In this document: in pieces, positions 30,716 through 38,881 of the stretch
How the letters are laid out: every line of letters starts with the position of its first letter
Position numbering within the stretch: the stretch's first letter is position 1
Assembly (NCBI GenBank): GCA_948735595.1
Contig: CAPXSA010000028.1
Span: forward strand, 1-64,000
Length of the DNA: 64,000 nucleotides
From: an uncultured Clostridia bacterium
GTDB lineage: Bacteria > Bacillota > Clostridia > TANB77 > CAG-508
Reading direction: 5' to 3'
Notes under the pieces: model-generated
What the model was told of the DNA's origin: nothing
Seen by the model: the letters and a program-made list of their open reading frames with translations, nothing else
Database searches by the model: none
Made by a program: the position numbers and the translations under genes

Positions 30716-30782
30716 AATAATCACCCCTTCTTTTTTATTGTACTACTTTCTGGATTAGGTAGCAATATTTTTTTAAAATCTC

Positions 30783-30812
30783 TTGACAAAAGTGGCGCAT
30801 GCACCTTATAAT
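30783..30812 (+). promoter_or_regulatory. Promoter of the disrupted tRNA-Lys gene
   Basis: TTGACA and TATAAT with an 18-base spacer, about 18 bases before the tRNA 5' half. Transcription now runs into the mobile element. Confidence 0.75.
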
Positions 30813-30829
30813 AAGTATTGTACATTTAT

Positions 30830-30869
30830 GCGCTATTAGCTCAGTTGGTAGAGCAGCAGACTCTTAATC
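30830..30869 (+). pseudogene. 5' half of tRNA-Lys(CTT), split by an integrated element
   Basis: GCGCTAT acceptor strand, D arm and anticodon arm through CTCTTAATC are intact. The sequence then turns into element DNA with no T arm. Joining it to the 38265-38311 segment gives a complete cloverleaf (GCGCTAT/ATGGCGC, anticodon CTT, CCA end). Confidence 0.85.
30859..30869 (+). repeat. attL core
   Basis: GACTCTTAATC, identical to 38265-38275; it spans the anticodon and the 3' anticodon stem of the tRNA. Confidence 0.8.
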
Positions 30870-30886
30870 ATATTGTGTATAAAAGA

Positions 30887-31025
30887 TAATCATACGTTGT
30901 TGTAAAATCTCAAAACCGTTGCAGTAAGCAAGTTTTGAGATTTTGTGTTTTTTATTTAGTCAACCTGTTGCCTCTCAAATCATACTTTGCCTTTGTGAGG
31001 TTGTTTATTGACAATCATACTTTGC
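30887..31025 (+). repeat. Integrase arm-type sites, left end (three copies)
   Basis: TAATCATACGTTG at 30887-30899 and AATCATACTTTGC at 30978-30990 and 31013-31025. They share the core AATCATAC[GT]TTG and lie between attL and the integrase gene, where a tyrosine recombinase would bind. Confidence 0.6.
30904..30944. terminator. Terminator just inside attL
   Basis: AAAATCTCAAAAC and GTTTTGAGATTTT perfect 13-base arms. It probably blocks tRNA-promoter transcription from entering the integrase gene. Confidence 0.65.
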
Positions 31026-31067
31026 AATTATATAATTCAAAATAAGAAAAAAGTGAGGGAAAAAATT

Positions 31068-32147
31068 ATGGCAAATTTAACCAAAAGACCAAGTGAAAGA
31101 AAAGAAGGAATTACAGCAAGACCAATTGTCCTAAAAGGCAAAGGGGAGAGAAATGCAATGACCACTAAAATTACAACAGTTCAAAAGGAATTTTTAATTG
31201 AGCAAGAAGTAAAAGGAAACTCAAAAGACACATTGAAATATTATAGAAGTTCATTTAAACAAATGAACAGATTTATTGCAAAGCAAGAACTAGCAGACCA
31301 ATTTCCAAAAGGTGCAACAGATGAGGCAATTGTAAAAGCAGGAGAACAAATGCCTTTAGGTGTATTGCTAGATAAAGATTTCGAAGTTAGTTTCAAAAGG
31401 CATTTAGAGGAACAAGGTTGCAATCCTAGAACAGTAAACACTTATTTCAGAGCATACAGAGCCTTTGCATACTATTGTATGGAAGAGGGTTGGATACCTT
31501 TAAGAAAAATAAGCATAAAAACAAGTAAAGCACCAATTAAACAAGTATATTCAGAAGAAGAATTAAAGAAACTATTAAAAAAGCCAAAGACAAGTGATTT
31601 CACAGAATACAGAAACTGGGTAATTGTAAATTATATGTTAGCAACTGGAAACAGGCTAAGTTCAATAGTTGCATTAAATATTGAGGATATAGACCTAGAA
31701 AATGGTTACATAAATGTAAATGTACAAAAAAATAAAAAGCCTGTTACAATTCCACTTGTTAAGCAAATGAGAAGAATTTTAAAAGAATATATTGCACTCT
31801 ACAGAAACCTAGAGGAAAACGAAGATTTAAGCTCAACAGACCCCTTATTTTGCAACAGGTTTGGGGAAAGATTGACAGCAGATGGGCTAATCAATGCAAT
31901 TGCAAGATACAATCAAAGAAGAGAAGTTACAAAAACATCAATTCACTTATTTAGGCATACCTTTGCTAAAAGCTGGATTTTAAGTGGTGGAGATTTATTC
32001 AGCTTACAAAAAATGTTAGGACACTCTTCACTAGAAATGGTTAGAAACTATGCAAATTTATATTCAAAAGATATAAAAGATAAAGCAGAAGAATTTTCTT
32101 TTTTATCAAATACAAGGAGAACAACTGGAAAAACATTAAAAATTTAA
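31068..32147 (+). CDS. Tyrosine-type site-specific integrase
   Basis: About 359 residues. I start at ATG 31068 after GAGGGA. An N-terminal core-binding domain (residues about 45-140, TVQKEFLIEQEVKGNSKDTLKYY) precedes a catalytic domain with GNRLSS (first Arg), HLFRHTFA (H-x-x-R), LGHSSLEM (His) and the nucleophilic Tyr in NYANLY. It adjoins attL, so it is the element's integrase acting at GACTCTTAATC. Confidence 0.93.
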   Translation: MANLTKRPSERKEGITARPIVLKGKGERNAMTTKITTVQKEFLIEQEVKGNSKDTLKYYRSSFKQMNRFIAKQELADQFPKGATDEAIVKAGEQMPLGVLLDKDFEVSFKRHLEEQGCNPRTVNTYFRAYRAFAYYCMEEGWIPLRKISIKTSKAPIKQVYSEEELKKLLKKPKTSDFTEYRNWVIVNYMLATGNRLSSIVALNIEDIDLENGYINVNVQKNKKPVTIPLVKQMRRILKEYIALYRNLEENEDLSSTDPLFCNRFGERLTADGLINAIARYNQRREVTKTSIHLFRHTFAKSWILSGGDLFSLQKMLGHSSLEMVRNYANLYSKDIKDKAEEFSFLSNTRRTTGKTLKI

Positions 32148-32355
32148 AAATTAAAGTTTTGATTTTTAGTCCAAATTGTACTATAATTTAATTAAAGAAA
32201 AAATTAAAAATCTACTCTCCATTTTGAGAGTATTATATATAAAATGAGAGAAAAAATCTAATTATGATTTTAAAAAAATTGTCTTTGGATTTTTACTCTC
32301 TTTTTCTTTAAATTTAAAGAGTAAAAATTTTTAATATTTTGGAGGAAAAAAGCAA

Positions 32356-32556
32356 ATGGAAAATGAAAAACTAAGGACAGAAGTAAAAGAAATAAATAAA
32401 CAAGATAATGTAAGTTTTAAATATTTTGCAAAAAAAATAGGTTTAAAAAATAATTCTTTTTATAATTTTTTAAGTGGTGCAAAGGGTATTTCTGTAGAAA
32501 AACAAGAATTACTAAAAAAAGAATTAAGGAGGTTTCAAGATAAATGTATTTTATGA
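32356..32556 (+). CDS. Small helix-turn-helix-like protein
   Basis: 66 residues after GGAGG. VSFKYFAKKIGLKNNSFYNFLSG looks like a divergent XRE-type helix-turn-helix, followed by a charged helix. It may be an element regulator. The 208 bases upstream are A/T-rich with inverted ACTCTC/GAGAG-like repeats but no ORF. Confidence 0.6.
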   Translation: MENEKLRTEVKEINKQDNVSFKYFAKKIGLKNNSFYNFLSGAKGISVEKQELLKKELRRFQDKCIL

Positions 32557-32807
32557 ATATGTTACAACCAAAAATGACTTGTGAAAAAACAATTCATTTA
32601 CTTAATTATACCAAACAAGAAATAATAAAAGAAAAGAATAAATTAAAAGCAGATACAGAACATAAAATTGAAAATTCTGCAAAGCTACAGTTTTTGGCAA
32701 GTTTATATTCAGATTGTATAACTGCAATTCAAGAATTAGAAGAATTGCAAACCTACAGTATGGAACAGATACAAAAGGAAAGAGGTAAAATAGATTTTTT
32801 ATTATAA
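32544..32807 (+). CDS. Small coiled-coil protein, unknown
   Basis: 87 residues, mostly charged amphipathic helix (KQEIIKEKNKLKADTEHKIE). The ATG lies 10 bases after AAGGAGG and overlaps the end of the upstream gene by 13 bases, indicating translational coupling. No family recognised. Confidence 0.6.
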   Translation: MYFMNMLQPKMTCEKTIHLLNYTKQEIIKEKNKLKADTEHKIENSAKLQFLASLYSDCITAIQELEELQTYSMEQIQKERGKIDFLL

Positions 32808-33077
32808 AATATGAAGGGGGATAGTTTTGTGAAAAATAATTTTTATTTATATATTTTTTGTTTTCCCTCATAAATAGAAACAGTGAAAACAAAAATATTG
32901 ATTTTATTTTTTGCAAAAATACATTCCCAAAAAAGAGAGAATAATATTATTAACTTAAATTATTATTTAATTAAATAATAATTTAAAATAATAATATATA
33001 CGTGGATAAAATGTAGAAAACTCACAAGAAAAAAATAAATGAAAATAAAAAAATTAAAAGAAAAAAGGAGAGAAATT

Positions 33078-33770
33078 ATGCCAAAGTTTATATATAATAC
33101 TCCATTGGCTTTAATCAATAAAAAGCCAAAAGGAGAGCAGATGACAGAAAATGGATATGGATTTTATATGTTCCCAAGTTTAGTGTTTATTTATGCTTGC
33201 AGGGCTTTAAATTTAAGAGAATTAAAACTTTATTTAGCAATTAGTGGACAAGCAGAAAAAGACAGTTTAGGAAAGCCTTGTAAATGGGCAGTCAAGCACT
33301 ATTGCGAAATAGCAAACATAAAATCAAATCATTATTCAGAAGTTTTGCAAGGTTTATGTGAAAAAGGTTTTATCATACATAATAATTTTGAATCAATTGA
33401 AGTTTTATATCCCATTTCAGAAAATGAGTATCTTACACCAACTGGAACAATAAAAAAAGTCAGCTATTTCCCAAATAAGGAAAATGCAAGCAACCAAGCC
33501 AATTCCTCAATTGGGAAAAGTGCCAACCAAGCAGAAGGACAAGCATTTTCCCAAAATAAGGAAGAACTAAAAACAGAAATGGGAAATTATAATTCCAATT
33601 TTAGTAATGATAATTCCCAAATCAAGGCTAATAATAAAGAAATAAATAATTTAATAAATAATTCTAATAAAGACAAAGAAGGAAGTAAACCTTCCCAAAA
33701 ATGGGAAGGTTTAGAGGAAGAGGAAAAAAAGCAAGAGGATTTTGCCTTCTCCATAAAAGACCTTTTATAA
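33078..33770 (+). CDS. Winged-helix replication/regulatory-like protein
   Basis: About 230 residues from ATG 33078 after AAAGGAG. Residues about 20-110 look like a winged helix found in plasmid and element replication proteins (LVFIYACRALNLRELKLYLAISG, KWAVKHYCEIANIKSNHYSEVLQGL). The second half is a low-complexity Asn/Lys/Glu linker. An inverted repeat follows at once. Role in element replication is inference. The gap 32808-33077 is A/T-rich with no gene seen. Confidence 0.55.
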   Translation: MPKFIYNTPLALINKKPKGEQMTENGYGFYMFPSLVFIYACRALNLRELKLYLAISGQAEKDSLGKPCKWAVKHYCEIANIKSNHYSEVLQGLCEKGFIIHNNFESIEVLYPISENEYLTPTGTIKKVSYFPNKENASNQANSSIGKSANQAEGQAFSQNKEELKTEMGNYNSNFSNDNSQIKANNKEINNLINNSNKDKEGSKPSQKWEGLEEEEKKQEDFAFSIKDLL

Positions 33771-33771
33771 C

Positions 33772-33807
33772 CCCAATGTAACACAATACATATTTTGTTA
33801 CATTGGG
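33772..33807. repeat. Perfect inverted repeat, putative operator/iteron
   Basis: CCCAATGTAACA and TGTTACATTGGG arms around a 12-base centre. The site is closely related to the one at 33871-33903. Confidence 0.65.
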
Positions 33808-33870
33808 TAAAGTCTACGTTTTCGTTGGTACAACTGCATTAGCAAGATTTTAGCAAAAAAGAATTTTAGC

Positions 33871-33916
33871 AAATGTAACAAAATGTATTGACAAGTTACA
33901 TTTAATGTATTATAAT
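33871..33916 (+). promoter_or_regulatory. Operator overlapping the promoter of the small recombinase gene
   Basis: AAATGTAAC and GTTACATTT arms (33871-33879, 33895-33903) flank TTGACA (33888-33893); TATAAT is at 33911-33916 with a 17-base spacer. A protein bound here would block RNA polymerase. Confidence 0.65.
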
Positions 33917-33950
33917 TGGTGCATAAAATGAATCAAAGGAGAGTTAAAAA

Positions 33951-34511
33951 ATGAATTTTGTGCAACCAATTAGAGAGCCATCAAAAATTGAAGAAATGAA
34001 AAGAGAATTGAAAAAGACTGGAACAAGGGATTACTTACTATTCTATATGGGAATAAACACAGGACTTAGGATTTCAGACATAATCAAGTTAAAAGTGAAA
34101 GATATTTTAAACTCAGATAGAACAATGAAAACCCATATTGATATAATTGAGGAAAAAACAGAAAAGAAAAAGAAATTTAAGATAAACAATGGACTTGTGG
34201 AAGAATTAAAGCAATTTACTTTAAATATGGATTTTGAAGATTACATTTTTCAAAGTAGAAAAGGAAATAATCAACCAATTACAAGAGTTCAAGCCTACAG
34301 AATTTTAAATAATGCAGGAGAGAAAATAGGACTTGAGGAAATAGGAACTCATACATTAAGGAAAACTTTTGGGTATCACTTTTACCAACAAACTAAAGAT
34401 GTAGCATTGTTACAAGAATTATTTAATCATTCTGCTCCAAGTGTTACTTTGAGATATATTGGAATAAATCAAGATAAAATTGACCAAGCCTATGATAATT
34501 TTAGTTTATAA
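33951..34511 (+). CDS. Small tyrosine recombinase (catalytic domain only)
   Basis: 186 residues. It has the full set of catalytic residues: NTGLRISD (Arg), THTLRKTF (H-x-x-R), LFNHSAP (His) and the Tyr in LRYIGIN, but lacks the usual N-terminal SAM-like arm domain. Such short forms are common on Firmicutes elements and plasmids. It may resolve multimers or assist excision. The operator-bearing promoter suggests tight control. Confidence 0.88.
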   Translation: MNFVQPIREPSKIEEMKRELKKTGTRDYLLFYMGINTGLRISDIIKLKVKDILNSDRTMKTHIDIIEEKTEKKKKFKINNGLVEELKQFTLNMDFEDYIFQSRKGNNQPITRVQAYRILNNAGEKIGLEEIGTHTLRKTFGYHFYQQTKDVALLQELFNHSAPSVTLRYIGINQDKIDQAYDNFSL

Positions 34512-34517
34512 TAAATT

Positions 34518-34555
34518 AAGAACTTGTTAAAAGCTAACAATAACAAGTTCTTATT
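34518..34555. terminator. Bidirectional terminator
   Basis: AAGAACTTGTTA and TAACAAGTTCTT perfect 12-base arms between convergent genes. Confidence 0.8.
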
Positions 34556-34559
34556 CTAA

Positions 34560-34751
34560 TTATTTACTTTTTATTTCTTTTATATCTTCCATATCCATAT
34601 TTTGGATTGCAAATTTAATCATACAATTTACAACATAATTATATGACTTTTTGCTTTTCTTTGATAATTTATCAATTATTTCAAAGTCATTTTCATCAAC
34701 TCTAATTGAAAAAGGTACTTTGTTTATACCACTTGGAATTTTGAAAGCCAT
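34560..34751 (-). CDS. Ribbon-helix-helix (Arc/CopG-like) protein A
   Basis: 63 residues. MAFKIPSGINKVPFSIRVDENDFEIIDKLSKKS is a typical beta strand plus two helices. It is about 50% identical to the protein at 35050-35211. ATG 34751 sits behind an AAAGGTGGT site shared by several leftward genes of this element. Likely a DNA-binding regulator. Confidence 0.75.
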   Translation of the reverse strand: MAFKIPSGINKVPFSIRVDENDFEIIDKLSKKSKKSYNYVVNCMIKFAIQNMDMEDIKEIKSK

Positions 34752-34902
34752 AATTTGCACCACCTTTAAACCATTTTTAGTTTATTAGTATTGTACATTT
34801 AAGGGCAAAATATGTATAGTTTATAAATCAAACCATAAAATAAACCAAATCTATTGAAAAAAACTTTTTAATACTATATAATCTTTGCAGGGGGAAACAA
34901 AA

Positions 34903-35040
34903 ATGGTTTCATTGTATAGTATAGATTGGGCAGAATTAACCACCTTTGAAAAGTGGTTTACAATTGTATTTTTCATAATTTTAATCATAAGTGCCATAAT
35001 TGCTTATTTTTATGAAAAGCACAAGGAAAAAGAGGAATAA
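34903..35040 (+). CDS. 45-residue single-span membrane microprotein
   Basis: ATG 34903 follows AGGGGGA. MVSLYSIDWAELTTFEKW precedes one hydrophobic helix (FTIVFFIILIISAIIAYFY) and a charged tail KHKEKEE. It lies between two divergent or convergent ribbon-helix-helix genes. It could be a holin-like toxin or a membrane adaptor; nothing decides this. Confidence 0.55.
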   Translation: MVSLYSIDWAELTTFEKWFTIVFFIILIISAIIAYFYEKHKEKEE

Positions 35041-35049
35041 AAAGTCCCC

Positions 35050-35211
35050 TTAATCCATATTTTCAATTGAATACCTTATCATAGCACACACAACCTCATT
35101 AAGGGATTTTTTACTTTCCTCTGCTATCTTCTCTATAATTTGGTAATCTGTTTCCTCAACTCTAATTGTCATTGGTACTTTTGAGATACCCTTTGGCATT
35201 TTAAAGCCCAT
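35050..35211 (-). CDS. Ribbon-helix-helix (Arc/CopG-like) protein B
   Basis: 53 residues, MGFKMPKGISKVPMTIRVEE followed by two helices, paralogous to the 34560 protein. The start follows AGGTGGTGAG. Two paralogous small regulators flanking a membrane microprotein resembles a duplicated control module. Confidence 0.7.
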   Translation of the reverse strand: MGFKMPKGISKVPMTIRVEETDYQIIEKIAEESKKSLNEVVCAMIRYSIENMD

Positions 35212-35383
35212 ATTTCTCACCACCTATTTATAAAATGTTTCTAAAATCAAAGCAATTTTATAATTTTTAGAGAAGATAGTATATTTCTAATATGTTTCAT
35301 AAAGTGAATTAAATTAGTTGCATAAAATGATTTTATCTGTTATAATTTATCATATAAAATAAAGAAAAGAGGAGATTTTTATT

Positions 35384-36556
35384 ATGAAAAAGAAAAAAAT
35401 AATGTTCTTATTATTAGTATTGTTTATTATTTTATTGGGTAGTATTTTATTTATTGTATTTTATGCTTCTCAAAATACTGTCAATGTTGGAACAACTGCT
35501 AGTAAAGGAAATGAGGTTAGTTGGAAAAAGAATATAAAAAGCTATACTTCCAATGAATTGACAAATGGATATTATATAAAGAGTGGAAATAGATTTTATC
35601 CTTTAACCTCTATTGATAATCTATATGACAATAATAATTCAATAACTAGTGATTTTAAAACTTCAAATGAAAAAAACTCTATGTTCTATGGATTATATAA
35701 TTTTTTCTTTTTAAATACTTCTTATAAAGATAATATTCCACATATTAACTTAAAAAATGAAGATGACAAAATAGTTTTTGTAGGAGATACTATTCCTAAA
35801 ATGATTATACTGAAAAATTCTATAGAACTAACAGTTGATAATAAAACAGAATTAGATGAAGAAATAAGAAACTATTTTATTTTTTCTAATTTAAAAATAG
35901 AAGACACCCCAACAGTATTACAAAAAGGAACTAAAACAAGTGAAGTTTTTGTGAGATTTTTCATATTAGGAACTTATACTAATGATTATACTATGACAAC
36001 TGATGGATATATGGAAATAAATTTTGAAAAAAATGATTGTGGAACTGGTATGTATCTAATTGGTGATAAAGCATTTTTTATTGAACAAGATAATAGCAAG
36101 ATAGAAAAAATAGTATTGCAAGATAAACAAGAACAAATTAATATGGCTAGTATATTGTTAAAGATTGCTGAAACTGAAAATGAAATATTTAAGGATAAAA
36201 TCGAAATTGCCCAAAAAGTAAATCCTTCTTCAATTAACAGGCAAAACTGTTCTTTTTATTATACAATAAAAAAAGGTACTTCCATTTATAATGTAGATAC
36301 TTCTGATGGTTTACTTTCAGCATTAAGAAAAGGAATAAAAATCTTGCCAGAAAAGGATAAATTGTCTAAAGACCATCTTCGTAGCTTACCTGAATATGGT
36401 TTTGATACCTGGGAAGACCAAATAAGTACCAAAATAATAGATGGAACAAGATACTATTTCTTTAATAATGTCAATAATGCTTATGCTATACAAGCACAAG
36501 ATTATTGCAATATATTAGTAAAGGCAATAACTGATGAAGATTTTACAATATTTTAA
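35384..36556 (+). CDS. Membrane-anchored extracytoplasmic protein, unknown (element cargo)
   Basis: 390 residues. A basic N-terminus and one membrane helix (residues about 5-30) precede an Asn/Asp/Ser-rich extracytoplasmic part with only a few cysteines (NDCGTGMY, RQNCSFYY, DYCNIL). I recognise no family. It is the largest cargo gene of the element and has its own ribosome binding site (GAGGAG) and terminator. Confidence 0.8.
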   Translation: MKKKKIMFLLLVLFIILLGSILFIVFYASQNTVNVGTTASKGNEVSWKKNIKSYTSNELTNGYYIKSGNRFYPLTSIDNLYDNNNSITSDFKTSNEKNSMFYGLYNFFFLNTSYKDNIPHINLKNEDDKIVFVGDTIPKMIILKNSIELTVDNKTELDEEIRNYFIFSNLKIEDTPTVLQKGTKTSEVFVRFFILGTYTNDYTMTTDGYMEINFEKNDCGTGMYLIGDKAFFIEQDNSKIEKIVLQDKQEQINMASILLKIAETENEIFKDKIEIAQKVNPSSINRQNCSFYYTIKKGTSIYNVDTSDGLLSALRKGIKILPEKDKLSKDHLRSLPEYGFDTWEDQISTKIIDGTRYYFFNNVNNAYAIQAQDYCNILVKAITDEDFTIF

Positions 36557-36567
36557 AATTAGTATTC

Positions 36568-36603
36568 AAGCCCCTATTCCTATTTTTGGAAAAGGGCTTT
36601 TAT
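36568..36603 (+). terminator. Terminator after the 35384 gene
   Basis: AAGCCC-TTCC/GGAA-GGGCTT two-step hairpin followed by TTTTATTTATT. Confidence 0.6.
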
Positions 36604-36659
36604 TTATTCCCTTTATTGGCTCTAAAATGCCTCACATTCCCATTTTAGGAATAAGCCAA

Positions 36660-36854
36660 TTATAATATACCAAAATACTGTAAAACTTTTTCTTCTGTTT
36701 CTATAACTAAACCTGCACAATCAAGATATTGCCACATACCATCTATTTTATCTTCAATGGTATCTTCTAAACCATCTTCCCCAGTATCTGCTAATATCTC
36801 TCCATAATAAACTTCATTTAATCTTTCAACTTGCTCACTTGTTAAATTTTTCAT
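36660..36854 (-). CDS. Small acidic protein, unknown
   Basis: 64 residues from ATG 36854 behind AAAGGTGGT. Very acidic (EILADTGEDGLEDTIEDKID). Such small acidic proteins on elements are sometimes DNA mimics or antitoxins, but there is no direct evidence here. Confidence 0.55.
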   Translation of the reverse strand: MKNLTSEQVERLNEVYYGEILADTGEDGLEDTIEDKIDGMWQYLDCAGLVIETEEKVLQYFGIL

Positions 36855-36966
36855 AACTAAAACCACCTTTCAAAATTTATTTTATACCTTTTCCCATTTT
36901 AGGAAACAGTCAATAATTTATATGCCTATTTAAGCTATAAATGGCTCATATTGCATTTTTTATATT

Positions 36967-37308
36967 TTAGCAATAACAATACCTATTAAATCTGTTTTTG
37001 GTATTATTTCTCCAACTGCAATCATAATAATTAAATATTAAGACATTTCTATTTTCTAACAATTCGTGAATATCCTTAAAATCAAAACCATATTTTTTGT
37101 AAAATGCAATTATTAACTCAATTTTATGTTCAATCTCAAAGGCTTGCTCAAATAAATTATTTATTCTTTCTGGACTTTCTCCATTGATTGCAAAATCTAT
37201 GTATAAACTAGTATCAGTTGCAAGCAATAATTCTTTTCTTTTTTCAATTGTAAAAATACTATTGAATAACATATTTATTATTTTAATTTCATAATTAGTT
37301 AAATTCAT
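36967..37308 (-). CDS. Unknown small helical protein
   Basis: 113 residues from ATG 37308 behind AAGGGGG. Helical, with EKRKELLLATDTSLYID and IELIIAFYKKYGFDFKDIHELLENRN. The last 20 residues (CSWRNNTKNRFNRYCYC) look unlike the rest, so the true C-terminus may differ. It is 12 bases from the upstream gene and probably in one operon with it. Confidence 0.5.
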   Translation of the reverse strand: MNLTNYEIKIINMLFNSIFTIEKRKELLLATDTSLYIDFAINGESPERINNLFEQAFEIEHKIELIIAFYKKYGFDFKDIHELLENRNVLIFNYYDCSWRNNTKNRFNRYCYC

Positions 37309-37320
37309 AAATACCCCCTT

Positions 37321-37563
37321 CTATATTCCATAAACTAAATCTCTCATATCAATATGGATACGTTTTATTATTTTTCCTGTTTCTAAATCCATAACAGTTC
37401 TATCTAATTGTATATTACAACTTGTATCTCCCATTATCAATTTTGAATAAGGTTTTACAATTCCATCTTTTTCCCAAAAGTTTAGAACATACTTTTTCCC
37501 CATTGTTTCACTATTTAAAATTTTTCCTTTTAATTCTCTCCAACTTTTTACTATGTTTCCCAT
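37321..37563 (-). CDS. Unknown small protein
   Basis: 80 residues from ATG 37563 behind AAAGGTGGT. Beta-rich (KYVLNFWEKDGIVKPYSKLI, CNIQLDRTVMDLETGK). No family recognised. It heads the leftward pair. The gap 37564-37952 has no supported gene; it contains TTGACT near 37883 that may drive the tRNA. Confidence 0.55.
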   Translation of the reverse strand: MGNIVKSWRELKGKILNSETMGKKYVLNFWEKDGIVKPYSKLIMGDTSCNIQLDRTVMDLETGKIIKRIHIDMRDLVYGI

Positions 37564-37952
37564 AATTAAAACCACCTTTCAAATATTTATTTCTTATCTC
37601 TTTGTTGTACTTATTATACCTTTTTTTATGCCTAAAATCAAATTAAGCAAAGCATATTTCCTTACTCTTGCAACAGTTTTAAGGCACATTTTAATTATTG
37701 GTACAACTGAATTGCAAGGCACAAAAATTTCAAAAATAAGTTTCAAATCCCTTACTACAAGCAGATTGCAGAGCATAAAAAAGTTTTTTAAAAAAATTTT
37801 AGCAAAAATTCTCTTACAGTATCAAGTCTTACAGAAGCGGATTATGTAAACAAGTTGTGCCTGCATAAAATACTGTAAAAGTATTGACTTTTACTCTAAA
37901 AACAATTATAATTATAAAGTAGTTTTTGAAAAACTGTAAATCATTGATATAA

Positions 37953-38028
37953 GCACCACTAGCTCAGTTGGTAGAGCAGGGCACTCTTAATGCCAAGGTC
38001 CACAGTTCGACCCTGTGGTGGTGCACCA
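37953..38028 (+). tRNA. tRNA-Lys(CTT) carried by the element
   Basis: 76-base cloverleaf: acceptor GCACCAC/GTGGTGC, anticodon loop CTCTTAA, T arm CACAG/CTGTG, encoded CCA. The acceptor and T-arm sequences differ from the split host gene, so it is not a simple duplicate. It would replace the tRNA destroyed by integration. Confidence 0.93.
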
Positions 38029-38153
38029 ATAGGCACTTTCAAGTATTTTGGAAGTGTTTATTTTTTTGCACTTGACAAGTCCTTATGATTTCCCTATAAT
38101 ATGGTGTAACATTGAATTGAAAAATTGCAAAAAATGAAAAATAGAAAAAAGGC

Positions 38154-38166
38154 TAATCATACGTTG
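38154..38166 (+). repeat. Integrase arm-type site, right end
   Basis: TAATCATACGTTG, identical to 30887-30899, about 100 bases inside attR. Confidence 0.6.
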
Positions 38167-38264
38167 CCTTTGAAATGATTGAAAAACGAATATAAAAATA
38201 GGAATAGCAAACCGCTGAGAGAGTAAGCAAAAATAAAACAAAGCTTGATTTTACCACTCCGTAT

Positions 38265-38311
38265 GACTCTTAATCTGATGGTCGGAGGTTCGACTCCTCT
38301 ATGGCGCACCA
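38265..38311 (+). pseudogene. attR core and 3' half of the split tRNA-Lys(CTT)
   Basis: GACTCTTAATC core, then variable region, T arm (GGAGG/CCTCT), ATGGCGC acceptor strand, A and encoded CCA. No D arm precedes it. It is the right half of the host tRNA gene. Confidence 0.85.
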
Positions 38312-38404
38312 AATTATAACAACTTACGAACTATAAAGTTTGTAGGTTGTTTTTTATATATATAACTAAAAAATGTTCTCTTTCTGGAAAGGAGAATATT
38401 TTTT

Positions 38405-38689
38405 ATGCTTGAATTTGAAATATTACAAGAATTAGAGCCAAATGCTGAAATATTAGAAATAATAAAAGACTATGAGTATATAGTTGAAAATGGTAAAATT
38501 AAGCATTTAAAGGCTACTAATTTGCAATTTATTGAACCAAATGAATATTTAATTACATATCCATCTACTCTTACTATCTTTGAATATAAAGTAAATGAAA
38601 TTGCAAATAAGAACTTTTATGTTAAAGAACATAACCAAAAGTATAACTTAAAAGAACTTAAACAAATTCTCATGAAATTAAAAACTTAG
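38405..38689 (+). CDS. Unknown small protein
   Basis: 94 residues after AAAGGAG. Beta-alpha mix with many Glu/Lys; no motif recognised. It lies between attR and the serine recombinase and probably belongs to the second accessory block. Confidence 0.6.
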   Translation: MLEFEILQELEPNAEILEIIKDYEYIVENGKIKHLKATNLQFIEPNEYLITYPSTLTIFEYKVNEIANKNFYVKEHNQKYNLKELKQILMKLKT

Positions 38690-38698
38690 CTTGCAAAA

Positions 38699-38777
38699 GT
38701 GCGTTTTAATTAGGAAACATATGAAAGAATTAAATTTTTTTAAAAAAATTTCAAAAATAGGGGGGCGAAAACGCACT
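38699..38777. repeat. Inverted repeat GTGCGTTTT/AAAACGCAC
   Basis: Nine-base perfect arms about 60 bases apart; AAACATATGA also occurs as a direct repeat here (near 38717 and 38789). It sits upstream of the serine recombinase and could be its operator or an attachment region. Confidence 0.4.
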
Positions 38778-38881
38778 TTTCTGAGCAAACATATGAGAGG
38801 GTAAAAATTTTTAAAAGTTTTTTACAAATTTACCATACAAAACCCTAAAAAATTCACGGATATAGTAGGAGGTAATATTTT

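Larger units (their letters stand above)
30859..38275. mobile_element. Integrative element inserted in the tRNA-Lys(CTT) anticodon arm
   Basis: About 7.4 kb flanked by the direct repeat GACTCTTAATC, with a tyrosine integrase at the left end, repeated arm-type sites at both ends, a replication/regulation-like gene, a second small tyrosine recombinase, ribbon-helix-helix proteins, cargo of unknown function and a substitute tRNA-Lys(CTT). No relaxase, T4SS or capsid gene is seen, so it would be mobilised by other means or move only by excision and integration. Confidence 0.85.

Noticed and set aside
37553..37849. ORFs on both strands upstream of the cargo tRNA-Lys
   Set aside because: No ribosome binding site, and the frames overlap the start region of the leftward 37321 gene.
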